NCBI RefSeq assembly: GCF_000016425.1
Contig: NC_009380.1
Location: 1,368,144 to 1,432,143 of the forward strand
Origin: Salinispora tropica CNB-440
GTDB taxonomy: Bacteria > Actinomycetota > Actinomycetes > Mycobacteriales > Micromonosporaceae
Length of the DNA stretch: 64,000 nt
Reading direction: 5' to 3'
Of this stretch, positions 10,658 through 19,133 are shown piece by piece. The translations under genes and the position numbers were made by a program. The notes beneath the pieces were generated by a model. That model made no database searches. It saw only the letters and a program-made list of their open reading frames with translations, and had not been told where the DNA came from. Every line of letters starts with the position of its first letter. Position 1 is the stretch's first letter.

Positions 10658-13015
10658 GTGAACCAGCATGACCTCGATGTCCTCGACGAGATCCAACGCC
10701 GGGTGCTGTGGCTCGCCACCCGCATCGTGGACGCGGCCAACCACGAACGGGACACCGGCGACGGCGTGAAGGTCGGCGGGCACCAGGCGTCGAGCGCGTC
10801 GCTGGTCACCGCGATGACGGCGCTGTGGTTCGCGCACCTCGGTGCCGAGGACCGGGTCGCGGTGAAGCCGCACGCCTCCCCGGTGTTCCACGCCATCCAG
10901 TACCTGCTCGGCAACCTGGACCGGTCGTACCTGACGCGGCTGCGGGCCCGGGGTGGTCTCCAGTCGTACCCGTCCCGGACGAAGGACCCGGACGAGGTCG
11001 ACTTCTCCACCGGTTCGGTGGGCCTGGGTGCGGCGGCGCCGCTCTTCGCGGCGGTCACCCGCCGCTACGTGGACGCGCACTTCGGTGTTCGTCCCCGGTC
11101 CCGGTTCGTCGCCCTCCTCGGCGACGCCGAACTGGACGAGGGCAACATCTGGGAGGCGGTCGCCGACCCGGCCACCACCGGGCTGGGCAACGTGATGTGG
11201 CTGGTCGACTTCAACCGCCAGTCGCTGGATCGGGTCGTTCCGGGTGTCCGGATCGACCAGTGGCGGGGCCAGTTCGAGGCCGCCGGCTGGCACGTCGTGG
11301 AGGTCAAGTACGGTCGCCGGCTCGCCGCCGCATACGCCCGCCCTGGCGGGGCGGCGCTGCGAGACTGGATCGACGCCATGCCGAACGAGCAGTACCAGTC
11401 CCTCTTCGGCCTCGCCGGGCCGCTGCTGCGCAAGCAGTTTCTCGACGGTGCGCCGGCCGGAATCGCGGAGCTCATCGCGGACATCCCCGATGACGAGTTG
11501 GGCCCGCTCGTCACCGATCTCGGTGGGCACGACCTGGCGGCGATGCTGGAGGCGTACGCCCAGTGCGACGCGGTCACCGACCGCCCCAGCGTGGTCTTCG
11601 CGTACACGGTGAAGGGCTGGGGGCTACCGATGGCCGGTAACCCGCGGAACCACTCGGCGCTGCTCACCACCGCGCAGGTGGACGCTTTGCGGGCTGCGCA
11701 CGGCCTCAACCGGGACACCGAGTGGGACCGGCTCGATCCGGCGTCGGCGGCCGGTGTCCGGGCCGGGGAGCGCCGGGAGGCGCTGTCCCGCGCGCCACGC
11801 ACGCGTGCGCTGGGTGTCAGCGTTCCGGAGGCGACCCGGGTACGCGCGAACAAGCCGGTCTCCACCCAGGAGGTCTTCGGCCGGGTGCTGGTTGACCTGG
11901 CTCGTGACCCGCAGGTCGGGCGTTACCTCGTCACCACCGCACCAGATGTGGCGACCTCGACCAACCTGGCCGGGTTCATCAACCGATCCGGGGTGTTCGC
12001 GCCCACCTCGCAGCGCGCGTGGTCCGAGGATCGGATGTTGCGGTGGACGGAGAGCCCGGCCGGCCAGCACATCGAGCTGGGCATCTCGGAGATGAACCTG
12101 TTCCTGCTACTCGGGCAGCTCGGCCTGGCCTGGGACCTGTCCGGGCAGCCGCTGCTGCCGGTGGGCACCGTGTACGACCCGTTCGTACTGCGGGGCCTGG
12201 ACGCCTTCCTCCACGGCACCTACTCCGGTGCCCGGTTCGTGGTCGCGGGCACCCCCTCGGGCGTCACCCTCGCGCCGGAGGGGGGCGCGCACCAGTCGAC
12301 GCTCACCGCCAGCGTCGGCCTGGAACTGCCGGGGGTCACCTTTGTCGAGCCCGCCTACGCCACCACCCTGGACTGGCTGCTCTGCGACGCGTTGGGGCAG
12401 ATCGCCGGGGGAGCGGCGCCGGCCGCGACCGCCGCGCCCGGAGAGGACGGGGGATACTACTTCCGGCTCAGCACCCGTCCGGTTGACCAGGCTCCGTTCG
12501 CGGCTGCCCGGAGCCGGCTCGGCGACGCCGTGCTGCGTCGGCAGGTGCTCGCCGGCGGCTACCGGCTGGTCGATGCCCACCAGGCGTACCCGCAGCTCGT
12601 CGACGCCCCGGTCGTGCAGCTCGCCGCCTCCGGCGCGGTCCTGCCCGAGGTTCTCGCCGCCGCGGCCGAGCTGGCCGAGGAGGGGATCGCCGCGCACGTC
12701 GTGGATGTGACCAGCCTGGACCGCCTCTACCGGGCCTGGCAGCGTACCCTGCGCCAGGGGGTCCGCACCGCCACCGTGCCGAGCGTTCCTGGCGCGCTGC
12801 GTTCGGCCTTCGTCGACCGGGTGCCGGTGGTCACCGTGCATGACGCCGCGTCGCACGCGATGGCGTGGCTCGGCTCGGCGGTCGGCGCCCCGGCGGTACC
12901 CCTGGGTGTGGACGAGTTCGGTCAGTCCGGCAGCGTCACCGAGCTGTACGAGCTGCACGACCTGCTGCCGGGCAGCATTGTCAACGCGGCCCTCGCCGCG
13001 CTCTCTCTGCGCTGA
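10658..13015 (+). CDS. AceE/transketolase-family thiamine-diphosphate enzyme
   Basis: 785 residues with the three-part transketolase/E1 layout. The ThDP motif is GDAELDEGNIWEA ending in DFN, preceded by a KPHASPVFHAIQYL segment and SYPSRTKDPDEVDFSTGSVG, which align best with homodimeric pyruvate dehydrogenase E1 (AceE). AceE is normally about 890-930 residues and transketolase about 670, so this intermediate length is unusual. No lipoyl or E2 partner is adjacent, so the substrate (pyruvate or a ketose) is open. The GTG at 10658 has GGAG six bases upstream and is preferred over the ATG at 10646. The gene stands alone, flanked by hairpins. Confidence 0.75.
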   Translation: MNQHDLDVLDEIQRRVLWLATRIVDAANHERDTGDGVKVGGHQASSASLVTAMTALWFAHLGAEDRVAVKPHASPVFHAIQYLLGNLDRSYLTRLRARGGLQSYPSRTKDPDEVDFSTGSVGLGAAAPLFAAVTRRYVDAHFGVRPRSRFVALLGDAELDEGNIWEAVADPATTGLGNVMWLVDFNRQSLDRVVPGVRIDQWRGQFEAAGWHVVEVKYGRRLAAAYARPGGAALRDWIDAMPNEQYQSLFGLAGPLLRKQFLDGAPAGIAELIADIPDDELGPLVTDLGGHDLAAMLEAYAQCDAVTDRPSVVFAYTVKGWGLPMAGNPRNHSALLTTAQVDALRAAHGLNRDTEWDRLDPASAAGVRAGERREALSRAPRTRALGVSVPEATRVRANKPVSTQEVFGRVLVDLARDPQVGRYLVTTAPDVATSTNLAGFINRSGVFAPTSQRAWSEDRMLRWTESPAGQHIELGISEMNLFLLLGQLGLAWDLSGQPLLPVGTVYDPFVLRGLDAFLHGTYSGARFVVAGTPSGVTLAPEGGAHQSTLTASVGLELPGVTFVEPAYATTLDWLLCDALGQIAGGAAPAATAAPGEDGGYYFRLSTRPVDQAPFAAARSRLGDAVLRRQVLAGGYRLVDAHQAYPQLVDAPVVQLAASGAVLPEVLAAAAELAEEGIAAHVVDVTSLDRLYRAWQRTLRQGVRTATVPSVPGALRSAFVDRVPVVTVHDAASHAMAWLGSAVGAPAVPLGVDEFGQSGSVTELYELHDLLPGSIVNAALAALSLR

Positions 13016-13023
13016 CCCCGATC

Positions 13024-13052
13024 GCTGACCGCCGACTCACCCGGCGGTCAGC
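13024..13052. terminator. bidirectional hairpin between convergent genes
   Basis: 11-bp perfect inverted repeat (GCTGACCGCCG / CGGCGGTCAGC) with a 7-base loop, lying exactly in the 38-base gap between the ThDP enzyme and the minus-strand metallophosphoesterase. Confidence 0.7.
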
Positions 13053-13053
13053 G

Positions 13054-14694
13054 TCAGCGGGTCGGGGTGGGGGTGACCGGGGCTGGTGCCCCGGCCTCCG
13101 GGTTCTCCACGATGTGTCGTTCGAGGTTCACCTGGGCCTGGCCGGTGCCGCCGACCGTGATGTCGTCATACGCCTGGAGCAGCTTCTCCTCGTCGAAGTA
13201 GAGCACGGTCATCGACAACGGGGTGGGCTCCTCGCCCTCCAAGCCGCGTAGGCCGGCGCCGCCGGTCGAACCCTGCACCATCAGCAGCGTGGGGGACTGG
13301 TCCGGCTGCTGGGGCAGCCGGTACACCTCGCGGTTGTGGGTGTGCCCGGCGAGTACCAGCGGGGTGGCACCGGACAGCGGCCCCGCCGACGCCGGGTCGT
13401 GCACCAGCGCCACGTCCACCGGCTGGGGCGCGCTGCGGGCGGTTTCGGCCAACTGGTCGCCGCTGTCGATGAGCTGGTCGGCGGTTTCCCCGGTCAGGCC
13501 GCTGCCCGCCGGGGAGGTGCTCTTGTCCGGTGTGAAGCGCGGGTCACCGATCCCGGCGATGGTCAGCCCGGCGACGACGGTGGTCGTGTTGTCCAACACG
13601 ATGGCGTTGCGCTGCTGGGCCACGGCCGCGGTCGTACCCCCCGAGTCGTGGTTGCCGCGGATGTAGACGTAGGGCTTACGGAGGAGCCCGATCGAGGCGA
13701 CGTAGTTCGCCTCCGGCTCGCTGCCCCAGTCGGTGATGTCGCCGGTGTCGATCACGACGTCGATCCCGAACTGCTCCACCACGGCCTGGACGACCGGCCA
13801 GGCAGCCGGGTTCAGGTGCAGGTCGGAGATGTGCAGCACCCGTGTCGTGCCGGGCTGCGGCTCGAACACCGGCAGCTCCGAGACGGTGGTGTAGAGCTGG
13901 CTGACGTTGCCGACGATCTGCTGGAGCTGCTCGGCGTAGCGGGTGTAGTCGTTGGCGATCTGGCGGGCGTCGCCGATGAGTGCCGGCGCGTTGACCAGGA
14001 GTCCCTCGTAGCGTGGTTCTTCGATCGCCTGAGGTCGCAGGGTGGCCACCGCCGTGCCCAGGCTGCCCGTGGCGATCACGAGCGCGAGCGCCCCCGCCCA
14101 GGCCGTACGGCGGGTGTCGCGGAACACCAGCAGGGCCAGTAGCAGGGTGACCAGCACCGTGGCGGCGACCGTACGGGCACCGAGGCGCAGGACGCCCTCG
14201 CGGATGTCGTCCACGGCGGTCTGGCTCGCCCGGTTGAGGCTCTCCGGGTCGTGCAGCAGCGCCTCGGTGCGGTCCTGGTCCAGGGCGCCGAACTGCAGGG
14301 TCAGCTGGGTCGGTCCGTCGTGGCTGTCAAGCAGCAGCGCGCCGAGCGGCGGTACGTCGATGGTGGTGCCGCCGTGCAACGCCGGGGTCACCGTCAGGTT
14401 CGCCTGAAAGGGCCCTACCTCGGTGCTGACCCGGCCTCCGGCCAGCGTGCCGATCAACACCCCGGCCAGGGTCACGGTGAGTACGGCCAATGTCACCCCG
14501 ACTGCTCGCAGCCTCCGCCAGCGGGCCGAACGGCCGTCGGACGGCTGGCGACGCAGCCGGACCCGCCGTCTCCAGCCCGTCTCCGGCGGCGGGCCGCCTC
14601 GGCTGTGCTGTTGCTCGTTCTCCTGACCGTCCATGCTGAAATTCTGACTCGCTCTGTCGAAAGGCTTGGAAGAATCCGGGCCGGTGTTGCTCAT
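13054..14694 (-). CDS. membrane-anchored metallophosphoesterase
   Basis: 546 residues. An arginine-rich cytoplasmic N-terminus (about 45 residues) precedes a first membrane helix (about 65-87); two more helices lie at about 175-225. A calcineurin-like domain follows with all metal motifs: DLHLN, GDITDWG, GNHDSGG, VHDP and GHTHNR. The catalytic domain should face outside, where it could hydrolyse phosphoesters of lipids, nucleotides or cell-wall precursors; the substrate is not shown by sequence. The C-terminus is Pro/Thr-rich. The start at 14694 is tentative, as other starts (for example the methionine near residue 21) precede the same membrane helix. Confidence 0.85.
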   Translation of the reverse strand: MSNTGPDSSKPFDRASQNFSMDGQENEQQHSRGGPPPETGWRRRVRLRRQPSDGRSARWRRLRAVGVTLAVLTVTLAGVLIGTLAGGRVSTEVGPFQANLTVTPALHGGTTIDVPPLGALLLDSHDGPTQLTLQFGALDQDRTEALLHDPESLNRASQTAVDDIREGVLRLGARTVAATVLVTLLLALLVFRDTRRTAWAGALALVIATGSLGTAVATLRPQAIEEPRYEGLLVNAPALIGDARQIANDYTRYAEQLQQIVGNVSQLYTTVSELPVFEPQPGTTRVLHISDLHLNPAAWPVVQAVVEQFGIDVVIDTGDITDWGSEPEANYVASIGLLRKPYVYIRGNHDSGGTTAAVAQQRNAIVLDNTTTVVAGLTIAGIGDPRFTPDKSTSPAGSGLTGETADQLIDSGDQLAETARSAPQPVDVALVHDPASAGPLSGATPLVLAGHTHNREVYRLPQQPDQSPTLLMVQGSTGGAGLRGLEGEEPTPLSMTVLYFDEEKLLQAYDDITVGGTGQAQVNLERHIVENPEAGAPAPVTPTPTR

Positions 14695-14763
14695 TGTCGT
14701 CTTTATCCGGCTGCACTGTCAGTTTTGACCAGCTTCGCGGTCAGCGTTGTCCGGGTCGCGCGG

Positions 14764-15930
14764 TCAGCTTCGTCCGGCTTCGCCGTCCGCGAACACCAGG
14801 CGTAGGAGACGGTCGTCCTCCGCCACCGGATCTCCGCGCCCGTCGTGGTTCGAGGTGCTCACCCAGAGCGAGCCGTCCGGTGCCGTGGCGACTGCCCGCA
14901 ATCGGCCGTACTGGTTGGTGAGTAGGTCGCGTGGTTGGCCGAGCGTTCCGGCGTCGGTCAACTCGACCAGCCAGAGCCGCTGTCCGCGCAGGCAGGCCGT
15001 GGCGAGGAGATGCTCGGTCCGGGCCAGCCCGGAGCAGGAGGCGTCCGCCGGCGGCCACCAGACGATCGGGTTGACGTATCGGCTGTCGTCGGAGCGGCCC
15101 TCGACCTCCGGCCACCCGTAGTTGCCTCCCGGCTCGATTTCGTTGATCTCGTCCCAGGTGTTCTGGCCGAACTCGACGGCGTACATCCGGCCGTCGGCGG
15201 CCCAGGTGAGGCCCTGCACGTTCCGGTGCCCCAGCGACCAGACGGGCGAGTCGGGGAAGGGGTTGTCCGGTGCCGGCTCACCGTCGGTGGTGATCCGCAG
15301 AATCTTTCCACCGAGTCGGTTGCCATCCTGCGCCTGTTCCCGGTCGCCGGCGTCGCCGGTGCTGGCGTAGAGCTGCCCGTCCGGGCCGAAGGCGAGGCCG
15401 CCGCCATTGTGGGTGCGTGCCTTCGGGATGCCGGTCAGGATCGGGCGTGGCGGCTCGCCGAGGGTGAGCCGGGCAATGCGGTTGTCCTGCTCGGCGGTGT
15501 AGTAGACGAAGACCGTCTGGTCCCGCTGGTAGTCCGGGGAGACGGCGATCCCCATCAGCCCGCCCTCGCCGCCTGCCGTCACCTCGGCGAGGGTCTGGAC
15601 GACGGTCACCCGTAGCCCGTCGGGGTCGGACTCGGGCCCGACCTGGAGAATTCGGCCGGTGTCCCGCTCGGTCACCAGCGCGCCCCCATCCGGCAGGAAG
15701 GCGATGCCCCACGGGGCTCGTAGGTCCTTCGCCAGCACGGTGGCGACGACCTCCGGCCCGGTACTCCCCGGCTCGGTGCTGGTCGGGGTGGGGAACGTGG
15801 GGGGCTCGCCGGCCGGGTCGGGCGCGGGCTCGCCGAAGCTGCAACCGGTGACGACCAGCAGCGCCGCGCACGACGCCGCGACGGTGGTCCGAAAGCGGAG
15901 GGTGCGCGGGTGCGCGGGACGGGCGCTCAC
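14764..15930 (-). CDS. PQQ-type glucose/sorbosone dehydrogenase-like lipoprotein
   Basis: About 388 residues. The GTG at 15930 places a signal peptide directly before the lipobox VVTGC, so the mature protein should be a lipid-anchored exoprotein. The rest is a six-bladed beta-propeller of the soluble glucose/sorbosone dehydrogenase family, with APWGIAFLPDG, GEGGLMGIAVSPDY, RTHNGGGLAFGPDGQLYASTGDAG, HRNVQGLTW and WPEVEG motifs. Members oxidise sugars using PQQ, but many are uncharacterised; the substrate is unknown. An upstream in-frame ATG at 15960 would bury the signal peptide behind ten extra residues and is less likely. It is on the same strand as the phosphoesterase, 69 bases upstream of it. 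Confidence 0.82.
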   Translation of the reverse strand: MSARPAHPRTLRFRTTVAASCAALLVVTGCSFGEPAPDPAGEPPTFPTPTSTEPGSTGPEVVATVLAKDLRAPWGIAFLPDGGALVTERDTGRILQVGPESDPDGLRVTVVQTLAEVTAGGEGGLMGIAVSPDYQRDQTVFVYYTAEQDNRIARLTLGEPPRPILTGIPKARTHNGGGLAFGPDGQLYASTGDAGDREQAQDGNRLGGKILRITTDGEPAPDNPFPDSPVWSLGHRNVQGLTWAADGRMYAVEFGQNTWDEINEIEPGGNYGWPEVEGRSDDSRYVNPIVWWPPADASCSGLARTEHLLATACLRGQRLWLVELTDAGTLGQPRDLLTNQYGRLRAVATAPDGSLWVSTSNHDGRGDPVAEDDRLLRLVFADGEAGRS

Positions 15931-16080
15931 CCGGACCAGCGTAGCCGGCCGACAGGCCATCGCGGGTAGCCGAGTGTGGCGGACCGGGGCGGGCGGCTCG
16001 GCCGTGGCGGCTGCCCCGTTCGAGTACGGTGTCCGCCCCGCTCGTCGGAGGGCCGCACCGAGGCCCTATCGTCGGCTGGC

Positions 16081-17001
16081 GTGAAGGTGTGGATTCCGCA
16101 TGAGCACGGCCAGTCTCTGCTCGGTGACCTGCCGGCAGGGGCGACGGTGGAGGTGGCGGCGGAGCCGGACCGGCTCCCGTCCCCGGTGGCCGATGTCCGG
16201 TTCTGGGTGCCGCCGTTCCTGGCCGAGGCGAAGACCGCCGACCTGCTGCGGGAGCTGCCAGACCTGGAGGTGGTGCAACTCCTGACCGCTGGTGCGGACG
16301 CCTGGGTCGGCCGGATACCGCCGGGCGTGACGCTCTGTGACGCGCGCGGGGTGCACGACTCGGGCACGTCGGAGTGGGTTGTCGCTGCGATCCTCGCGCA
16401 CCTGCGGTCCTTTCCCGCGCATGTTCGGGCGCAGGACCGTCGGGAGTGGGCGTACCGCGAGGTGGCCCCTACCGACGAGCTGGCCGGCAAGCGGGTGCTG
16501 ATCGTCGGTGCCGGCTCGATCGGCACGGCGCTCAAGGCACGCCTCGCTCCGTTCGAGGTGGGTCTCACCCTGGTGGCCCGGACCGCGCGGCCCGGCGTGC
16601 ACGCCGTCACGGAGCTGCCCCGGCTGCTGCCCGAGGCTGACGTGGTGGTGTTGCTGGTGCCGTTGACCGAGCACACCCGGGGGCTGGTGGACGAGGACTT
16701 CCTGGCGGCGATGCGCGACGGCGCCCTGCTGGTCAACGCGGCGCGGGGGCCGGTCGCACAGACCAAGGCGCTCGTCGCCGAGCTGGGAACCGGCCGGATC
16801 TCGGCCGTGCTGGACGTCACCGACCCCGAACCGCTGCCCGCCGACAACCCGTTGTGGGCGATGCCGAACGTGCTGCTCACCCCGCATGTCGCGGGCTCGG
16901 TGCAGGGCCTGCTCGCGCGGGCCTACCGGCTTGTGGGCGATCAGATCCGTCGCTACGCCGCGGGCGAGCCGCCGACCAACGTGGTGGTGGAGGGCTACTG
17001 A
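16081..17001 (+). CDS. D-2-hydroxyacid dehydrogenase family protein
   Basis: 306 residues, close to the usual 310-330. NAD(P)-binding GAGSIG lies at 143-148. Catalytic residues are the Arg in NAARG, the Glu in DPEPLP and the His in TPHVAGS. The family reduces 2-keto acids to D-2-hydroxy acids or the reverse; the substrate cannot be read from sequence. The GTG start at 16081 fits the first beta strand (VWIP), and a CTATCGT -10-like box about 11 bases upstream suggests a leaderless or short-leader message. The 3' end overlaps the convergent next gene by 7 bases. Confidence 0.88.
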   Translation: MKVWIPHEHGQSLLGDLPAGATVEVAAEPDRLPSPVADVRFWVPPFLAEAKTADLLRELPDLEVVQLLTAGADAWVGRIPPGVTLCDARGVHDSGTSEWVVAAILAHLRSFPAHVRAQDRREWAYREVAPTDELAGKRVLIVGAGSIGTALKARLAPFEVGLTLVARTARPGVHAVTELPRLLPEADVVVLLVPLTEHTRGLVDEDFLAAMRDGALLVNAARGPVAQTKALVAELGTGRISAVLDVTDPEPLPADNPLWAMPNVLLTPHVAGSVQGLLARAYRLVGDQIRRYAAGEPPTNVVVEGY

Positions 17002-17375
17002 GTCGTTGGGCCTTGCCGGGCCTGGCCGGTGACCGCGACGAGCCGGGGCAGGTCATCATGGCGGACGGCGGGTAGCGTGACCGCCCGACCGTCGGTGAGC
17101 CGGGCGACCGCCCGGCCGTCGGCGTCCGCGCCCAGCTCGGCGATCTGGTCCCAGCGGATCCGGTGCTGCCCGGCGAGAGCCCGCAGGCGCAGTCCCTGAG
17201 AGTTGGCGTCGGTGCCGGCCCGCCACGCCCACCCGCCGAGGGCGAGCGGCACGAGGAGCACCGGCAACAGGTACCACCGGGCGGCGGCCAGGGGCAGGGC
17301 GCCGAGGAAGGCGACCACCGCGGCGACCAGTAGGGCCTGGTTGTGCCGGAACCGGAGGGTGTCGGAGCTGCTCAC
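16995..17375 (-). CDS. small PH-like-domain membrane protein
   Basis: 126 residues: two adjacent hydrophobic helices (about 13-50) followed by a beta-rich domain containing RIRWDQIAELGADADGRAVARL, the pattern of bacterial PH-type domains in small actinobacterial membrane proteins. Function unknown. It converges on the dehydrogenase gene with a 7-base overlap of the two stop regions. Confidence 0.7.
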   Translation of the reverse strand: MSSSDTLRFRHNQALLVAAVVAFLGALPLAAARWYLLPVLLVPLALGGWAWRAGTDANSQGLRLRALAGQHRIRWDQIAELGADADGRAVARLTDGRAVTLPAVRHDDLPRLVAVTGQARQGPTTQ

Positions 17376-17522
17376 CCTCCGATGATCCCACCTGCTCCGA
17401 AGCGGTGTCGGGACGGGGCGGCCCGTTCGACGCAGGTGGCGGCACGTCGGTCACCGCCAGTGGTGAGGGGTTCTGACCCCCGCGTCCGTGGGCGGCGGGT
17501 CGAACCCCTCGTGGGTGCCGGG

Positions 17523-18300
17523 TCAGGCTGGGCCGTCGGGCACGTTGCCAGCGCAGTTGTTGGGCCGGTACACGCCGCCGCCGACGTTCGAGCGGGAGGT
17601 GTTGCTCTGGATAAGTCCATCCTCCACCATGGGCCTCTTCGGGGTGAGTTGCCCGTCAACATAGATTCCAGTAAATTGGATCGAGCTGTTTCCGGTGATG
17701 GCGGTGTCCGAGACTGTGCCGATGCCATCGTTAAGGATCAGTAGGCCGCCGGTTCTCCCGGAGCTGTTGTCGGTGAGAAGACTATGCCTTACTACCACGA
17801 CGGCGGAGTTGCCGCTGCTTGCCACACCGCCGGTGCTGCCTGCGGTGTTCGCCTTCACCGCTGTTTTCTCCAGGGTCACCTGCCTCCCCCCGGAGGTATC
17901 GATACCCGCCGTCCCTGGCGGTGGCGGAATGACGACTCACGGTGGTGTGTCGCACGGTGGTGACGCCGGCGCGGTAAATGCCGTCGCCGTCGGTGTGTCC
18001 GCTGGTGATGGTGAGGTGGTTGAGGGTGAGGTCGTCACCGGCGTCGACGTTGATGATGCGGAACTGTTCGACGGCGGCGGCGGGGTTTGATGGTGGTGTG
18101 TTTGCGGCCGTTGAGGGCGATGGGGGTGGTAGTGGCCGCAGGCCGGCGTCGTCGATGGTGGCGGTGAGGGTGTGGGCGCACGTACTGGCGAGATCGAGGA
18201 CGTCGGCACCGCGGGCATTGGCGAGCCAACGGCCCGGGTGGCCGACCGGGTGGGGTTCCTCGGCTACCGAGCGGGCGGTAGCAGCCATCCCCGACGCTGA
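17523..18300 (-). pseudogene. frameshifted secreted beta-helix protein
   Basis: Three reading frames of the minus strand together align with the intact beta-helix protein at 19134-20579. One frame holds ADVLDLASTCAHTLTATIDD. A second holds PIALNGRKHTTIK, the equivalent of PITINGNGARIT. The first frame returns with AAVEQFRIINVDAGDDLTL (near 17970-18080), then another shift near 17890-17930 leads to TLEKTAVKANTAGSTGG and the remaining parallel-beta coils to the stop. The N-terminal signal peptide is missing. So the gene has lost its export signal and carries at least three frame changes, some compensating. Endpoints are approximate at the 5' side. Confidence 0.7.
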
Positions 18301-18728
18301 CCTGACAAAAAGGGGCAAAGGGGCAAAATCGAGAAATATCTACAAAATAGACAAGTCTCCTGGCTGTTGGCGTCGAACGGAGGCGCGGTCGGGGTGAAAT
18401 TGGGTTCGAGGCCACGTGCGACTTGAAACCATTCGAGAAAGGCGATGGTGGTGGCGTTACGTAAAGTGTTTGATCGACTGCCGAGCGATTGAATTTAAGA
18501 GTTACTAAGGTAATTCTAAGGAAGCGTCTGTCAGTAGATCCATCTGAATGTCAAGGAGTCGGGCAGGATTCTGTCCACCACTGTTGAAAATATTCGTTGA
18601 CAAGAAACGGAATTGCGTTCCGGTGGCCGGATGGGTGCCTACCTATGTAGAGTCAGCCACCGGTGCGGCGGATACGGGTTCCGGCTCCTCCGCCGCGGCA
18701 TATCCGATCGGCATACGAGGAGGACGAC
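18301..18728. other. AT-rich intergenic stretch
   Basis: About 430 bases, visibly richer in A/T than anything else in the window (for example 18301-18360 and 18480-18610). No ORF has convincing codon use. On the minus strand a readable run (RNATTIAFLEWFQVARGL) spans about 18375-18470, but it has no start and hits a stop, and I do not recognise it. The stretch probably carries promoters for the flanking genes: minus strand for the beta-helix pseudogene, plus strand for the small peptide gene. No clear -35/-10 pair could be assigned. Confidence 0.5.
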
Positions 18729-18890
18729 GTGACGATTCAGAAGGTCGTGAGACTGGTCGCTGTTGTTGTAATCGCCGTGACGGGGTTCGCGAATCCAAAC
18801 GATCCAGGGGCCGAGCAGCAAGACAAGACATCCGCCACCAACGGTGAATCGCGGGTCTCGTTTGCCGAGTCGTGTCCATGTCCGATGTGA
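18729..18890 (+). CDS. small exported-peptide candidate (53 aa)
   Basis: The GTG start is preceded by a perfect AGGAGG (18718-18723) with a 5-base spacer, one of the strongest ribosome binding sites in the window. The predicted peptide starts MTIQKVVRLVAVVVIAVTGF, a short basic N-terminus plus a hydrophobic run like a signal or membrane segment. A polar acidic middle follows, ending in SCPCPM. The two closely spaced cysteines at the very C-terminus are unusual. I recognise no family. It lies alone between the AT-rich gap and the ilvD copy. The DNA for its last residues, GAGTCGTGTCC, recurs 22 bases later, just beyond the stop. Confidence 0.45.
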   Translation: MTIQKVVRLVAVVVIAVTGFANPNDPGAEQQDKTSATNGESRVSFAESCPCPM

Positions 18891-18959
18891 GTCGTGTCCG
18901 TGCCGACGACCAGGACGGCCCCGTTAGCTGGGTAGGTGGAGTGTCGGCTGGCGTTCCTG

Positions 18960-19063
18960 GGGGTAGAGCATCTCCTGCATCCCGGGCCCACCCCAGGGGC
19001 CCTCGTAGCGGATCACCACCACGTCGCCGGCGACGACCTCCTTGGCCAGGATGGCGGTGACCG
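18960..19063 (-). repeat. 104-bp duplicate of an internal ilvD segment
   Basis: Matches 21316-21419 inside ilvD base for base except one substitution (A at 18995 versus G at 21351). Both copies have the same orientation. The copy sits in a 68-codon minus-strand ORF (18924-19130) that preserves the IlvD reading frame ([21 protein letters not shown]) with one Arg-to-Trp change and unrelated ends. It is almost certainly not a gene but the footprint of a recombination or duplication event. Confidence 0.95.
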
Positions 19064-19087
19064 GGGTTTCGACAACAACCACGAGGG

Positions 19088-19123
19088 TGCGCTCCGACGG
19101 TCCAGGTGTACCGTCGGAGCGCA
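19088..19123 (-). terminator. hairpin after the beta-helix gene
   Basis: Perfect 14-bp inverted repeat (TGCGCTCCGACGGT / ACCGTCGGAGCGCA) with an 8-base loop, starting 10 bases downstream of the stop of the minus-strand beta-helix gene. It lies between that stop and the ilvD copy. Confidence 0.7.
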
Positions 19124-19133
19124 TCCGCACGAG

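Noticed and set aside
9029..11530. 833-codon antisense frame over gatB and the ThDP enzyme
   Set aside because: It spans two real genes and a terminator hairpin, with low-complexity translation. Not a gene.
18924..19130. 68-codon ORF containing the IlvD-like peptide
   Set aside because: Its recognisable part is exactly the duplicated ilvD fragment. It has no ribosome binding site and no conserved ends, so it is recorded as a repeat rather than a gene.
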